Assembly: GCA_963576725.1 (NCBI GenBank)
Contig: OY755237.1
Location: 54,597,805-54,661,804 of the forward strand
From: Azorinus chamasolen
Lineage: Eukaryota > Mollusca > Bivalvia > Cardiida > Solecurtidae
Direction of reading: 5' to 3'
Length of the DNA stretch: 64,000 nucleotides
Below are positions 28,701-31,700 of the stretch, one piece after another. Position 1 is the stretch's first letter, and every line of letters starts with the position of its first letter. Position numbers and translations under genes: made by a program. The notes under the pieces were generated by a model. That model had not been told where the DNA came from and ran no database searches. It saw only the letters and a program-made list of their open reading frames with translations.

Positions 28701-31700
28701 TCCCCTACCAATGTTTTTCTTTTTTTTTGATTTTTTTATGGAAGTGACTCAAGATATCAACTCTATATTTAGTAAAAAGCCAAATCTAGATAAGTTACAG
28801 CTTATGTTACAATCTCAGTCCGGTTGAATAATTATTTCCAGAGTTATTGCCCTTGAACTTTATTTTTTTTCTTCAAATTTGGGATTTTCCAGACTTTTTT
28901 TGGAAGTGGCTACAGATATTAACTTTATATTTGGCATAAAGCTAAATCTAGATGATTTACAGCTTAATTCCCAAGCTCAGTCTGATTGAATAATTTTTGC
29001 CTGAGTTATGGCCCTTGAACTTTAATTTATGGTCAAATTTTCAATTTTCCGGTCTTTCTTTGGAAGTGGTTGGAGATATTAACTTCATATTTGACATAAA
29101 GCTAAATCTAGATGAGGTACAGCTTAAGTTCAAATATCGGTCTGATTGAATAATTGTTGTCAGAGTTATGGTCCTTGAACTGGTCCTTGTTTTTCTGAAA
29201 AGGTACCTAACATTAGAACTTTGGATTTGACAAAAACCTTATGAAAGGGTCTTATTTCTCTGAATTATTCTTCATTTTTATTGCATAAATTGGGTTGGGG
29301 CATGTATTGTTTTTAAATCTCTTCATTTTTCTGTATGTACATATGTTCAGATTGATGGTAGGTGTTCTGACAAGCAGACAGGTGGGGGTATTCGTTAGCC
29401 TTTGGCTTACAGTTCTAGTTTGGTCCTGTTACATGGGTAGTTGGTGTCGCAAACATGGATTTACAGTCAAGGCTGCTCTGCAGGGGTATTCATCACCTTT
29501 AGTGATAGTTCTAGTTTTATCTGTGGTAGCCGCTTTAAGGGTGCCTGCACTGTTCATCATCATCTTCAGCGCAACATGTTGGTGCATTTGCAAATGGTAG
29601 ACTCAGATCAGACAGCCCCTGCAGGATCTGTCTGATCAGGGGCTGTTAAACTTGCTTATGGAGTAATACAGCTTGATTTCAACAATGTTTTACTCAATAA
29701 AGAAACGGATTGGACAACAGGCATAGCGTATGTAAGTTCTCTCCAGTGTAATAAACTGTAATACAGTTTCTTCCATTGGTCAAGATTTCCCATGTTTGTA
29801 ATCCAGTGTAAAAATTCAGCTAATTAGTATTCCATGTGTCATTGTTGCTTACATCAATATTAATCTCGTATCAAAAGGGTTAACACCCAAAAGTCAACCT
29901 TTTCTAAGTTGCAGCTCTAGAGGTTTTGTTGTTTACTACAGTAAAACCTCTCTAAACTGGAATTATAGTATATTGAAGAATTTAGATACTTTCAGGCAGG
30001 TGACTGCATAATGCAGGGTGAAAGTCATTCAAAATACTCCTAAAAGAGCTTTCTGCATGACTTTCGGCCCACATTAAGCTGCCTTCTGTCTCCTAGTCTG
30101 ATATTTATACTAAATTGAATGTCAGGTGTAGAGGGATTTTACTGTATATTATTATAAATACTTGTAACAATCTTTTGATTTTGAAAATTACGGCATAAAT
30201 TATCATGCAGTTTATTGGAAGCATTACTTCAATTGTCATGGTCTCTCTTTCAGTAAGTATGACCTTGTATTCTCTGACGATGATGAGCCACTCAGAGGGG
30301 ACAGAAAAAAGAAGAAGAAGCAGCAAAGGGAAAGAAAAGGCAGTAGCAGTGACAGTGACATGGTAGATATATATTGTAAATTTGTCCTGACCCATATCAG
30401 AAGTTGTGTTATCTGCATTTATGTTATTTTATCACTTTGTTTGTCTCCTGGTTATTATAACCATCACATAATTTTTATGCCCCCCAGATCAGATCTTGGG
30501 AGCATATTGTTTTTCCCCAGTCTGTTTGTTTGTTTGTTTGTCACCAACTTTAACATTGGTCATAACTTTTGAGCCAGTACAGATAGAGACTTGATATTTG
30601 GCATGTATATACAGTATATTGGCGATATTTCGAGCACCATCGGGAATCAGCGAAAACCTCGGATTATCACGATGCTCGAACTTCATAAACTTCAATGCAT
30701 ATATAATTCATCGATTCTTTCCTTATATAAGTGATAACGGAAAACACCATTCACATCGGCGACCGAAGTTTCACTATATAATTTGTATGGGTCCGTTCAA
30801 CGGACCCTTCACAACAAACTCAAACCTTGTTTCAAACAGACTTATCCCTAGAACAGTCATAGCGTTATGTTGTTTATTTTGCATAATTTTCCATTTGTCG
30901 ACATTAACTTAGTTGTTGGTGCAAGACTCGCAGCAAGAGTCTGCATGAACGAGACTGTCTAAAAGTACCGGAAATGTTGCGAATTTCAAAGTATTACACG
31001 AAAAGCGCTGCACTATTTCAAAATTTAAAACAGAAAGACGTTATATGGCACACTTTCAGCGGTACCGAAAAATCACTACACGTTTGCGAACGTATGCAAT
31101 TATGATTGTGACTCTTTGTTTATTAGACTTTAGTCTATTAAATTCTCATCATTATCTACTCCAAAGTAAAGTCTACATTCAATGAATGTGTTTTCCACAC
31201 ATTTAGAAGATCGAATGCCCCACAGATGGGTCTTTCAAAAGGTTACGAAAGGGTATCGAGAAGGTGTGAATAATTTCCATGAATGTGGGAAAACACCGTG
31301 CTCGAACTAAGCAATCAAAAAAGGGAACCAGAATGATCTACGGGACCAGCACACATGCTCGAATTTTCGGATTATCGCTCTTCGGATTAATGCAGGTATT
31401 TTCAATGAAATTTGACAGAATTTGAGCCGGGACATCAAAATTCCCTCAGAATAGGCGGGTATCTCGGATAAACGAGAGTCAAAATAACGCCGTTATACTG
31501 TATATCATAAAAAGCTCGGCTCACATTTTGAGGGGTGACATGTTAAGGTCATCCTTCAAGGTCAGAGATTAAATATATAGGTCAAATCACCGACTTTAAC
31601 ATTGGCCATAACTTTTGAACCAGTAGAGATAGAGACTTGATATTTGGCATGCATTTGTATTTCATGAAGCTGCACATTTTCAGGGTGACATGTCAGGGTC

